Positions 25,824 to 33,491 of a stretch of 64,000 bases of DNA are shown here, in pieces. The notes under the pieces are model-generated. The model saw only the letters and a program-made list of their open reading frames with translations. It was not told the origin of the DNA and did no database searches. The stretch is from CAWHMS01 sp963830495 (GTDB lineage: Bacteria > Actinomycetota > Actinomycetes > Propionibacteriales > Nocardioidaceae), in NCBI GenBank assembly GCA_963830495.1, contig CAWHMS010000002.1:930001-994000 (forward strand), in the 5' to 3' direction. Each line of letters begins with the position of its first letter. The first letter of the stretch is position 1. Made by a program: the position numbers and the translations under genes.

Positions 25824-27272
25824 TCAGCTCTCCGACGTACCCGACGCTGCTGCCGACTGACCGGAGCGGGTGCGCCGTCGGTTGCGGCGGCGCGGCGGAC
25901 GCGCCTCCGACGGAACGGTCTCCTCTGGCGACGCGGCCGCCGCCGACTCGACTGCGCTCCCGTCGGCGTTGGTCGGATTCCCGCCACGTGTGCGCGTGCG
26001 AGTGCGGTTGCGGTTTCGGCTGCGTGACCGCGACTCGCCGCTGCGTTCGCGCGGCTTGTCATCGCGTGGCGGTCGGGGCTTCTCCGGGACGAGGCGGCCG
26101 GTCACACCTGACGGGATGCCCTGGTCGTGGGCGAACTCGCTGCTCGTCGAGTACGTCTCGACAAGTTCGTCGTACGGCAGGTCCAGCGCCTTGTTGATCA
26201 CCTTCCAGCGGGTGACGTCGGCCCAGTCGACGAAGGTCACCGCGATCCCGGAGGCGCCGGCCCGGCCGGTGCGCCCGATCCGGTGCACGTAGGTCTTCTC
26301 GTCCTCGGGGCAGTTGTAGTTGACCACGTGTGTGATGCCGACGACGTCGATCCCGCGGGCCGCGACGTCGGTCGCGACGAGGATCTCGACCTTGCCCTCC
26401 CGGAAGCGCTTGAGCGCCTTCTCGCGGGACACCTGAGCCATGTCGCCGTGCAGCGGCGCCGCAGGGAAGCCACGGTCCATCAGGTCCTCGGCGACCCGCT
26501 GCGCCTGTCGCTTCGTCCGGGTGAAGACGAGCGAGAGACCCCGGCCCTCCGCCTGCATGAGGCGCGCCAGCATCTCGGGCTTGTCGAGATCGTGGGTCTG
26601 GTAGACGAACTGGGCGGTCGCCGGCACCATCTCGGTGTCGGCGGCGGACTCGGCGCGGATGTTGACCGGGTGCCGCATGTGCGTGCGAGCGAGCGTCACC
26701 ACTTCGCCGCGCATCGTGGCCGAGAACAGCATCGTCTGGCGCAGCTCAGGCGTCTTGGCGATCAGTCGCTCGACGTCGGGCAGGAAGCCGAGGTCGAGCA
26801 TCTCGTCGGCCTCGTCGAGCACGAGCACCTTGACGTGGGACAGATCGAGCACCCGCCTGTTGGCGAGGTCGAGCAGCCGCCCCGGTGTGCCGACCACGAC
26901 GTCGACACCCGACTTCAACGCGTCGAGCTGCGGCTCGTACGGGACGCCGCCGTAGACGGTGACGAACCGGGCGCCACGCTTGCCCCCGGCCAGCTTGATG
27001 TCGCCGGCCACCTGGAGTGCGAGCTCACGGGTGGGCGTGATGACGAGGGCCTGTGGCTTGTCGGGCGCTGCCAGCTCGTCGTGATCAGGGTCGTGGGGTA
27101 CGACGACACGCTGCAGTACCGGAATCGAGAAGGCGAGCGTCTTGCCGGTGCCGGTGCGTGCCTGGCCGATCAGGTCGGTGCCGAGGAGAGCGATCGGCAG
27201 CGTCATCTCCTGGATGGGGAATGCCTCGGTGATCTCGACTGCGGCGAGCGCATCGACGATCTCGGGCAGCAC
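25824..27272 (-). CDS. DEAD-box RNA helicase, RhlE-like
   Basis: ATP-dependent RNA helicase of about 482-490 residues. Motifs in order: Q motif AFPIQEM, motif I ARTGTGKT, Ia PTRELALQ, II VLDEADEM, III FSATM, IV/V (LVATDVAARGIDV) and VI HRIGRTGR, then a basic Arg/Asn/Thr-rich C-terminal tail with RNRNRTRTRT repeats. The start is uncertain. GTG 27272 would drop the conserved phenylalanine of TFAELGVLPEI. In-frame codons continue to a TGA seven codons beyond CTG 27296, with no ATG or other GTG. ATG 27324 is in another frame, so either a CTG start or one more single-base error is likely. Counterpart of Rv3211. Confidence 0.88.
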   Translation of the reverse strand: MLPEIVDALAAVEITEAFPIQEMTLPIALLGTDLIGQARTGTGKTLAFSIPVLQRVVVPHDPDHDELAAPDKPQALVITPTRELALQVAGDIKLAGGKRGARFVTVYGGVPYEPQLDALKSGVDVVVGTPGRLLDLANRRVLDLSHVKVLVLDEADEMLDLGFLPDVERLIAKTPELRQTMLFSATMRGEVVTLARTHMRHPVNIRAESAADTEMVPATAQFVYQTHDLDKPEMLARLMQAEGRGLSLVFTRTKRQAQRVAEDLMDRGFPAAPLHGDMAQVSREKALKRFREGKVEILVATDVAARGIDVVGITHVVNYNCPEDEKTYVHRIGRTGRAGASGIAVTFVDWADVTRWKVINKALDLPYDELVETYSTSSEFAHDQGIPSGVTGRLVPEKPRPPRDDKPRERSGESRSRSRNRNRTRTRTRGGNPTNADGSAVESAAAASPEETVPSEARPPRRRNRRRTRSGQSAAASGTSES

Positions 27273-27406
27273 TCCGAGCTCTGCAAAGGTAGACAGGACG
27301 AATCTCGATTCTGAGGGTCTTCATCGCCGTGAGCTGCGGTCGCAGCCAGGCGGGACGTGCCGTCCATCGTATCGTGCGACCCGCCCGGAGCCTGATGGCT
27401 CATCGC

Positions 27407-27412
27407 TAGGCT
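27407..27412 (+). promoter_or_regulatory. -10 hexamer TAGGCT before the ferritin-like gene
   Basis: TAGGCT ends 7 nt before ATG 27420, without a Shine-Dalgarno sequence; leaderless geometry. Confidence 0.5.
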
Positions 27413-27419
27413 GCCGGTC

Positions 27420-28157
27420 ATGACCGAGAACCCGTCCGTCGAGGCTGCCTCGGCGCCGCCCGGTGCCGCCACCGGTGCGGCCACGTCACCGTTCGTCGAC
27501 CCCGACTACCGCGTGGCGGTGGTCGACCTGCTGGGTGGACTGGCGTACTCCGAGCTGAGCGCCTTCCAACGCCTCACCGACGACGCCAAGGAGGCCCCGA
27601 CCTTGGCCGACCAGGTCGCGCTGGCCACGATGGCGGCGGAGGAGTTCGGCCACTTCCGGCGGTTGCAGGACCGGCTAGTCGAGCTCGACGCGGACCCGTT
27701 CGCGGCGATGGATCCCTTCCACGAGCCGGTCGACGCCTTTCATGAGCACACTGCTCCGAAGGACTGGCTGGAGAGCCTGATCAAGGCGTACGTCGGAGAC
27801 GGTCTCGCCGCAGACTTCTATCGCGAGATCGCGGCGTACCTCGACGTCGACACCCGGGATCTGATCGTGGCCACCCTGGAGAACACCGGGCACTCGGAGT
27901 TCGTCGTCGAGCGGGTCCGGCAAGCCATCGAGGCGGATCCGAAGGTCGCCGGCCGGCTGGCGCTGTGGGCGCGTCGGCTCATGGGCGAGGCACTCAGCCA
28001 GGCGCAGCGGGTGGCCGCCGAGCGCGACGCGCTGACCGCCCTCCTGGTCGGTGGAGTCGACCGGCCCGGCATGGACCTGGCGGCGGTGGCGCGGATGTTC
28101 GCCCGGCTCAGCGAGACCCACACCAAGCGGATGGCGCGGCTCGGCCTGTCCGCCTGA
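27420..28157 (+). CDS. Ferritin-like fold protein (MiaE-like family)
   Basis: 245-residue helical protein of the actinobacterial ferritin-like family (Rv3210c-type). After a disordered Ala/Pro-rich start, the di-iron-type helices carry AYSELSAFQRL (Glu near 45), MAAEEFGHFRRLQ (Glu-x-x-His near 77), DFYREIAAYL and LENTGHSEFVVERV (Glu/His near 160). The metal and reaction are not established for this group; tRNA-modifying hydroxylase and iron-binding roles have been suggested for relatives. It sits between the DEAD-box helicase and DUF3107/TetR genes, exactly as in mycobacteria. Confidence 0.82.
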   Translation: MTENPSVEAASAPPGAATGAATSPFVDPDYRVAVVDLLGGLAYSELSAFQRLTDDAKEAPTLADQVALATMAAEEFGHFRRLQDRLVELDADPFAAMDPFHEPVDAFHEHTAPKDWLESLIKAYVGDGLAADFYREIAAYLDVDTRDLIVATLENTGHSEFVVERVRQAIEADPKVAGRLALWARRLMGEALSQAQRVAAERDALTALLVGGVDRPGMDLAAVARMFARLSETHTKRMARLGLSA

Positions 28158-28176
28158 CCCCCCTGACTCTTGCGTT

Positions 28177-28219
28177 GTGGCTGAACTCTTGACCGACAGG
28201 CGGTGACAAGTTCAGCCAC
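28177..28219. repeat. Hairpin with 11-bp stem and long loop between convergent genes
   Basis: GTGGCTGAACT (28177-28187) is complementary to AGTTCAGCCAC (28209-28219), with a 21-nt loop. It lies between the convergent ferritin-like and DUF3107 genes. It could act as a bidirectional terminator, but it has no T-tract and its loop is unusually long. Confidence 0.55.
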
Positions 28220-28231
28220 GAGGGCAGAGCG

Positions 28232-28456
28232 TCAGCCGCCGAAGCCGACCCGACGGCTCGAGGTGCCGGCGATGTCGACGTACGCCAGCTTGTCGGTGGG
28301 CACGGCGACGGTGCGGCCCTTCTCGTCGGTCAGCACGAGCAGCCCGGTGTCCCCGGTCAGGGCTTCGGTGACGGTCTTCTGGATCTCCTCGACCGACTGG
28401 GACGAGTCGAGCACCAGCTCGCGGTTGGCGTGGGTGACGCCGATCTTGACCTCCAC
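28232..28456 (-). CDS. DUF3107 protein (TB9.4-like)
   Basis: 74-residue protein of the actinobacterial DUF3107 family; the mycobacterial member TB9.4 (Rv3208A) sits in the same place. The whole chain matches: VEVKIGVTHANREL at the start, SVEEIQKTVTEAL, LTDEKGRTVAVPTDKLAYVDI and the terminal RRVGFG. Function unknown. GTG 28456 is chosen over the longer frame because it gives the family start and has GAAAGGA upstream at proper distance. The TetR gene lies just upstream on the same strand. Confidence 0.85.
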   Translation of the reverse strand: MEVKIGVTHANRELVLDSSQSVEEIQKTVTEALTGDTGLLVLTDEKGRTVAVPTDKLAYVDIAGTSSRRVGFGG

Positions 28457-28588
28457 GGGAGTCCTTTCCAGCTGCCGGCCGCTGTCGGCCACGGTGCCCG
28501 TACGTCGTGCGCCGACGAGCCTACGTCACCCGGCACACCACGACCCGCACCCGTCAGGTCAGTCCGCCGCTCGCCGACCGGGGCAGGA

Positions 28589-29212
28589 TCAGGACTCGTC
28601 GTGGCGTGGGAAGCCCCGGATGCCACGCCAAGCCAGGCTGGAGATCAGGTCGGTGGCCTGGCTGCGTGAGATCGTGGACTCGTTGTCGAGCCAGAACCGT
28701 GCCGACACCTGACTCATGCCCACCAATGCCACGGCCAGCAGGTAGGACGACTCCGGCGGGAAGCCGGTGTCGTCGGCGATCACCTCGGCCACCACCTCGG
28801 CGCACTCGCGGTTGACCCGGTCGACGCGGACCCGCACCTCGGGCTCGTTGGTGAGGTCGGACTCGAACACGAGCCGGAAGGCGCCGCCGGCGTTGTCGAC
28901 GTAGGCGTAGAACGCCTCGGTCGTGGCTGCGACACGCTCCTTGTTGTCGTCCGTGCTGGAAAGGGCCTTGCGCACGCCGTCGATCACTTGGTCGGCGGCG
29001 TTGTCCAGGAGGGCCAGATACAGCTCGAGCTTGCCGGGGAAGTGCTGGTAGAGGACCGGCTTGGAGACGCCGGCGCGCTCGGCGATGTCGTCCATCGCCG
29101 CCGCGTGGTAGCCCTGCGCGACGAAGACGTCGAGGGCCGACTCGAGCAGCTGGGCGCGCCGCGCGCTACGCGGCATCCGGCTGCGCTGGCGTTCTCCGGT
29201 CTCGCTGGTCAT
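28589..29212 (-). CDS. TetR-family transcriptional regulator
   Basis: 207-residue TetR regulator. The N-terminal helix-turn-helix (about residues 20-65) contains ALDVFVAQGYHAAAMDDIAERAGVSKPVLYQHF, seen in two parts as FVAQGYHAAAMDDIAE and RAGVSKPVLYQHFPGK. The C-terminal ligand domain is helical and non-diagnostic. Counterpart of Rv3208 by position. TAGCAT lies 6 nt before the ATG (minus strand, 29219-29224), so the gene is probably leaderless. Targets are unknown; DUF3107 downstream may be co-regulated. Confidence 0.88.
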   Translation of the reverse strand: MTSETGERQRSRMPRSARRAQLLESALDVFVAQGYHAAAMDDIAERAGVSKPVLYQHFPGKLELYLALLDNAADQVIDGVRKALSSTDDNKERVAATTEAFYAYVDNAGGAFRLVFESDLTNEPEVRVRVDRVNRECAEVVAEVIADDTGFPPESSYLLAVALVGMSQVSARFWLDNESTISRSQATDLISSLAWRGIRGFPRHDES

Positions 29213-29218
29213 GGCCGC

Positions 29219-29224
29219 ATGCTA
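29219..29224 (-). promoter_or_regulatory. -10 hexamer TAGCAT before the TetR gene
   Basis: Read on the minus strand, TAGCAT ends 6 nt before ATG 29212; the same geometry as the plus-strand leaderless genes. Confidence 0.45.
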
Positions 29225-29286
29225 CCGGCCAGTTGCCTTCCCGCCCGGGATCGTCACGGCAGCATCGCGGCGGCATCGTTTCGGCC

Positions 29287-30183
29287 TTACGGCAGCGGAG
29301 CAGCCGATCTGGCCAGGTCGGCCATCAGGTCCCCGTGCTGCGAGACGCGCTCGAGCACGTCGGTCGTGGTGAAGACCAGCTCGGAGGCCTCGGTCGCGTC
29401 GGACACCTCGTCCCAGCTGATCGGGGTGGACACGGTGGGTTCGGCGCGGCCACGCATCGAGTACGGCGCGATGGTGGTCTTGGCGCTGTTGTTCTGGCTC
29501 CAGTCGATGAACACCTTGCCGCCGCGCGCCTTCTTGTCCATCGAGGCGACGACGAGGTCCGGCAGTGCCTCTTGGAGCCGCTGCGCGATCGTGCGCGCGT
29601 ACGTCGAGGTGGCCTCGGTCGACGTCGGCTCGACGGGGACGTAGAGCTGGGCCCCCTTGTTGCCCGACGTCTTCGCGACGGCGGTGAGGCCATCGGCGTC
29701 GACCAGTTGCCGGACGGCGAGGGCGACGTTGCAACAGTCGATGATGTCGGCCGGGGCGCCCGGGTCGAGGTCGAACACGAGCAGGTCGGCCTTCGGCGCC
29801 GCCCGCTCGGGCACCTGCCACTGGGGCACGTGCAGCTCCAGGGCAGCCAGGTTGGCCAACCAGACGAGGGTCGGCAGGTCGTCGCAGACGACGTACTCCA
29901 CTCCTTCGTCACCGTGCTCGGGCATCTCGACGGTGCGCACCCAGTCAGGAGTGCCACGGGGGGTGTTCTTCTCGAAGAAGGGGTCCTTGGCGGTGCCGTC
30001 GGGCCAGCGCTTGCGGGTGAGCAGCCGGTTGCTGATGTGGGGGAGGAGCACCTCGGAGATCTGCCGGTAGTAGTCGATAACCTCGCCCTTGGTGAATCCG
30101 GTCTCGGGGTAGAGCACCTTGTCGAGGTTGCTCAGCGCCAGCGTGCGCCCCCCGACGTCGACCGTCACCTTCTGACCCGCCAC
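29287..30183 (-). CDS. Stand-alone LigD-type DNA polymerase/primase domain
   Basis: 298-residue archaeo-eukaryotic primase-like polymerase of the LigD PolDom family, used in non-homologous end joining to add ribonucleotides or deoxynucleotides. The start TVDVGGRTLALSNLDKVLYP is typical. Metal-binding acidic residues are in LLVFDLDPGAPADI (D-x-D), followed by TSGNKGAQLYVPV and KVFIDWSQNNSAKTT. No ligase or Ku gene is adjacent, so it is a free-standing PolDom as found in mycobacteria. GTG 30183 with TAGGCT 6 nt upstream suggests leaderless expression. Confidence 0.88.
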   Translation of the reverse strand: MAGQKVTVDVGGRTLALSNLDKVLYPETGFTKGEVIDYYRQISEVLLPHISNRLLTRKRWPDGTAKDPFFEKNTPRGTPDWVRTVEMPEHGDEGVEYVVCDDLPTLVWLANLAALELHVPQWQVPERAAPKADLLVFDLDPGAPADIIDCCNVALAVRQLVDADGLTAVAKTSGNKGAQLYVPVEPTSTEATSTYARTIAQRLQEALPDLVVASMDKKARGGKVFIDWSQNNSAKTTIAPYSMRGRAEPTVSTPISWDEVSDATEASELVFTTTDVLERVSQHGDLMADLARSAAPLP

Positions 30184-30189
30184 CCAGTC

Positions 30190-30195
30190 AGCCTA
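30190..30195 (-). promoter_or_regulatory. -10 hexamer TAGGCT before the LigD-polymerase gene
   Basis: On the minus strand TAGGCT ends 6 nt before GTG 30183; no Shine-Dalgarno sequence is present. Confidence 0.5.
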
Positions 30196-30230
30196 GGTGA
30201 CCCGCCACCGCCGTACCCGCCCTCACTTCA

Positions 30231-30294
30231 CCGCGAATTGCGGGGAGAAGTACCTCCTGCAGCGGGAGAAACGGGACTTCATCCAGCAATCCCG
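30231..30294. repeat. Palindromic intergenic element, copy 2 (degenerate)
   Basis: CCGCGAATTGCGGGGAGAAG (from 30231) repeats the core of the element at 20044. The opposite arm, GGACTTCATCCAGCAATCCC (30274-30293), is a degenerate complement with several mismatches. Shared features are the GAATTGCGGG core, an overall length of about 65-70 bp and a Pu-rich/Py-rich inner stem. Confidence 0.55.
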
Positions 30295-30418
30295 GGGGAG
30301 TGGCCGGTCCGGATGGCGGACCCGCCGTCGGGCCGCGGTCGCTGAGCGGGGAACATGAAGGCGCCGAGCCGGGTTGTATGACCTGAGCCTTCGCGAACCT
30401 ACATGACGAGGAGTCGTC

Positions 30419-31609
30419 TTGTCCCTGCCCCCTCTGGTCGAGCCCGCAGCTGGGTTGACCATCGACGAGGTACGCCGCTACAGCCGCCACCTGATCATCC
30501 CCGATGTCGGGATGGACGGTCAGAAGCGCCTCAAGAACGCCAAGGTCCTGGTGATCGGGGCCGGCGGGCTGGGCAGCCCCGCCCTCCTCTACCTCGCGGC
30601 CGCCGGCGTCGGAACGCTCGGCATCGTCGAGTTCGACGAGGTCGACGAGTCCAACCTGCAGCGCCAGATCATCCACGGACAGAGCGACGTGGGCAGGTCC
30701 AAGGCGGTTTCGGCGCGTGAGTCAGTGGCGGAGGTCAACCCCTACGTCAACGTCGTGGTGCACGAGGAGCGACTCGAGAACGACAACGTGCTGGGTATCT
30801 TCGAGCAGTACGACCTCATCGTCGACGGCACCGACAACTTCGCGACCCGTTACCTGGTCAACGACGCGGCCGTGCTGCTGGGCAAGCCCTATGTGTGGGG
30901 ATCGATCTACCGGTTCGACGGTCAGGCGTCGGTCTTCTGGGCCAAGCACGGGCCGTGCTACCGCTGCCTCTACCCCGAACCGCCGCCCCCCGGCATGGTG
31001 CCGTCGTGCGCCGAGGGAGGCGTGCTCGGCGTGCTGTGCGCGAGCATCGGCTCGATCCAGGTCAACGAGGCGATCAAGCTGGTGACCGGCATCGGCGAGC
31101 CGCTGCTCGGCAAGCTGATGATCTACGACGCGCTCGAGATGGACTACCGGAAGCTGGCCGTCCGCAAGGATCCGAACTGCGCGATCTGCGGCGACCACCC
31201 GACCGTCACCGAGCTGGTCGACTACGAGGCCTTCTGCGGCGCCATCAGTGACGACGCCGCCGAGGCGGCCGCCGGCTCCACCATCAGCGTGCTCACCCTC
31301 AAGGACTGGCTTGACGAGCGGGACAAGGGCGATCGCGACTTCGTGCTCGTCGACGTACGGGAGCCCAACGAGGTCGAGATCAACAAGATCCCGGGCGCGG
31401 TCCTCATCCCCAAGGGCGACTTTTTGAACGGGTCTGCCCTGGGTCAGCTGCCGCAGGACAAGCCGGTCGTGCTGCACTGCAAGACCGGCGTCCGCTCGGC
31501 CGAGGCGCTGGCCGTGGTCAAGGGAGCGGGGTTCGCCGACGCGGTGCACGTCGGCGGCGGGGTGGCGGCCTGGGTCGACCAGGTCGACCCGTCCCAGCCG
31601 TCCTACTGA
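30419..31609 (+). CDS. moeZ: MoeZ: adenylyltransferase with C-terminal rhodanese domain
   Basis: 396-residue ThiF/MoeB-type enzyme that adenylates and sulfurates the C-terminus of ubiquitin-like sulfur carriers used for molybdopterin, thiamine or cysteine synthesis. E1 domain: SRHLIIPDVGMDGQKRL, the nucleotide loop GAGGLGSPALLYLAAAGVGT, DESNLQRQIIH, and zinc cysteines in CYRCLYP and CAICG. The rhodanese domain starts near 285, with the sulfur-carrying Cys in LHCKTGVRSAE. TTG 30419 is the only start fitting GAGGAG at 30408-30413. Same position as Rv3206c. Confidence 0.92.
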   Translation: MSLPPLVEPAAGLTIDEVRRYSRHLIIPDVGMDGQKRLKNAKVLVIGAGGLGSPALLYLAAAGVGTLGIVEFDEVDESNLQRQIIHGQSDVGRSKAVSARESVAEVNPYVNVVVHEERLENDNVLGIFEQYDLIVDGTDNFATRYLVNDAAVLLGKPYVWGSIYRFDGQASVFWAKHGPCYRCLYPEPPPPGMVPSCAEGGVLGVLCASIGSIQVNEAIKLVTGIGEPLLGKLMIYDALEMDYRKLAVRKDPNCAICGDHPTVTELVDYEAFCGAISDDAAEAAAGSTISVLTLKDWLDERDKGDRDFVLVDVREPNEVEINKIPGAVLIPKGDFLNGSALGQLPQDKPVVLHCKTGVRSAEALAVVKGAGFADAVHVGGGVAAWVDQVDPSQPSY

Positions 31610-31643
31610 GGTCGCCCATCTCCCGGCCGCCGGTTGCCATGTG

Positions 31644-31683
31644 CACAAGGCAAAGGACCGTGACAGCACAAACGTGCCTTGTG
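31644..31683. repeat. Hairpin with 9-bp stem downstream of moeZ
   Basis: CACAAGGCA (31644-31652) pairs with TGCCTTGTG (31675-31683) across a 22-nt loop. It sits in the 270-bp gap between the convergent moeZ and K+ channel genes. It has no T-tract. The rest of this gap shows no coding signal. Confidence 0.5.
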
Positions 31684-31880
31684 ATGGACTGGCTGAGCAC
31701 CCACGGCGTGCTCTGAGGCCCATCCCTCAGGCGCCGACTGGCGGGTTCGAGATGTCTCGGGCCGCCGGATCCGTCACCTACGCGCCACTCGAGCGAGCCG
31801 CGGGAACCCACCGAAGCCACGGCATCGACGTACGCCGCCCGGCAGCGCCCTGACCTCGTGAGACCTGTGTCATTCGGGCG

Positions 31881-32948
31881 TCAGTCGCGGGGCGTCGCGC
31901 CGGGACGGGGCGCCCACGGCAGCTCCTCCGACGGCCGGATCACTACCAGCCTGTCGCCACGCGCCAACTGGGTCACGGTCGGCTCGAAGTACCGGTAGAC
32001 CTGGCCGTCGCGGACCACGGCAACGACCTGGTCGCCGAGCTTCTGTGGCTCCTTGCCGATCTCGCGCGGCAGCAGGTCTCGCTCGGCCACCTCGAGACCG
32101 TGCCCGTAGGTGAGGAGATCCTCGAGCACGGTGCCCAGGCTCGGGCTCACGGTGGAGAGCCCCAACAGGCGACCCACCGCGTCGGACGAGGTGATGACGG
32201 CGTCTGCGCCGCTCTGGCGCACCAAGGGTGCGTTGACCTGCTCGCGCACGGCCGCCACGACGTACGCGTCCGGGTTGAGCTGGCGGACGGTGAGCGTGGC
32301 CAGAACGGCGGAGTCGTCGCGGTCGGTCGTGATGATCACCTGGCGCGCGGCGCCTACCTCGGCGCGGCCGAGCACCTCCCGACGCGCACCATCGCCCGCG
32401 ATCACGGCAAGCCCGTCCGTGTGTGCATCGTCGAGGGCGCTGGGGCTGGGGTCGACGACCACGATGGACTCTGGCGGGATCCCGTTCTCGAGCAGGGTGG
32501 CGACGGCGCTCCGTCCCTTGGTGCCGTAGCCGACGACGACGACGTGCTCGTTCATGTGCTTCCTCCAACGAGAGACGCGCCACAGGTTGCGGCCTTGGGA
32601 CGCCAACACCTCCAGCGTCGTACCGATCAGGACGATCAGGAACGCCAGCCGAAGCGGGGTGACCACGAAGGCGTTGATCATCCGGGCCGGGGTGGTGACA
32701 GGCGTGATGTCCCCGTAGCCCGTCGTGGTCATCGTGACGGTGGCGTAGTAGATGGCGTCGGTGCGAGACACCTCGCCGTCCTGGTTGTCGGTATAGCCGT
32801 CCGCGTCGAGCCAGACGAGCAGCACCATGACGGCCAGCAGTCCTCCTGCGATCAGCATGCGTCGGCTGAGCTCGCTGAGGGGGGAGCGGGTGCCCGCGGG
32901 GAGCCTCACCAGTCCCGAGTCCTCGACCAGCGGACGCCTTCTCACCAC
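31881..32948 (-). CDS. Two-helix potassium channel with RCK domains
   Basis: 355-residue ion channel. Two membrane helices (about 28-48 and 88-112) flank a pore loop with the K+ selectivity filter TMTTTGYGDITP. An RCK/TrkA-N Rossmann domain follows from about 130 (HVVVVGYGTKGRSAV) and a TrkA-C-like end from about 270. The RCK domain gates the pore on ligand binding. Equivalent to Rv3200c by position. GTG 32948 lies 7 nt after TATCGT on the minus strand (32956-32961), so the transcript may be leaderless. Confidence 0.9.
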   Translation of the reverse strand: MVRRRPLVEDSGLVRLPAGTRSPLSELSRRMLIAGGLLAVMVLLVWLDADGYTDNQDGEVSRTDAIYYATVTMTTTGYGDITPVTTPARMINAFVVTPLRLAFLIVLIGTTLEVLASQGRNLWRVSRWRKHMNEHVVVVGYGTKGRSAVATLLENGIPPESIVVVDPSPSALDDAHTDGLAVIAGDGARREVLGRAEVGAARQVIITTDRDDSAVLATLTVRQLNPDAYVVAAVREQVNAPLVRQSGADAVITSSDAVGRLLGLSTVSPSLGTVLEDLLTYGHGLEVAERDLLPREIGKEPQKLGDQVVAVVRDGQVYRYFEPTVTQLARGDRLVVIRPSEELPWAPRPGATPRD

Positions 32949-32955
32949 GGCCCCG

Positions 32956-32961
32956 ACGATA
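32956..32961 (-). promoter_or_regulatory. -10 hexamer TATCGT before the K+ channel gene
   Basis: On the minus strand TATCGT ends 7 nt before GTG 32948; leaderless geometry. Confidence 0.4.
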
Positions 32962-33063
32962 CGGGACCTCGCGTCGCTGTCCGCGTCACCGCACCGTGCG
33001 CTCGAGGAGCACGTTTGTGCCGCGTCCGGCCGGCCGGCGACCGGCGCTGGCAGGATGACTGGC

Positions 33064-33429
33064 GTGGAGCCCGCCGAGTCGCCGACCCCCGGTGCCGACG
33101 AGCGCGAGGCGTACGTCGAGCAGGTGCTGTCGATCGTGGAGCGGATACCCCCGGGTCGGGCGACGACGTACGGCGCGATCGCGGACGCCGTCGGCCAACG
33201 TGGACCACGGAGCGTCGGTCGGGTGATGTCGCTGTACGGCGGCGGGGTGCCCTGGTGGCGCGTCGTCCGGGCCGACGGGAGCCTGCCGCCGTCACATCAA
33301 GGTGAGGCGGTCGGGCGCTACCGCGAGGAGGGTACGCCGCTCCGTGGACGCCTCACCGACGCCGCCAGCCTGCGCGTCGACCTCGCCACGGCCGGCTGGT
33401 TCCCTGCCTCTGGCGACGGGTCGGAGTGA
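33064..33429 (+). CDS. MGMT-like (alkyltransferase-like) DNA-binding protein
   Basis: About 121 residues, an O6-alkylguanine-DNA alkyltransferase-like (ATL) protein. It has the DNA-binding helix and turn (RIPPGRATTYGAIADAVG, RSVGRVMSLYGGG). The alkyl-accepting motif PCHR is replaced by VPWWRVVRADG, with Trp where the reactive Cys should be, so it would bind and flag alkylated guanine rather than repair it (known behaviour of ATLs). GTG 33064 follows CAGGAT by 7 nt; ATG 33055 is the alternative start. It lies just upstream of adnA, as Rv3204 lies near adnAB. Confidence 0.82.
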   Translation: MEPAESPTPGADEREAYVEQVLSIVERIPPGRATTYGAIADAVGQRGPRSVGRVMSLYGGGVPWWRVVRADGSLPPSHQGEAVGRYREEGTPLRGRLTDAASLRVDLATAGWFPASGDGSE

Positions 33430-33491
33430 CCTCGACGAGCCGGTACCGGTTCGCTGCCGGACCTGTCGGTCCGGGATGGTGAAATGACCCC

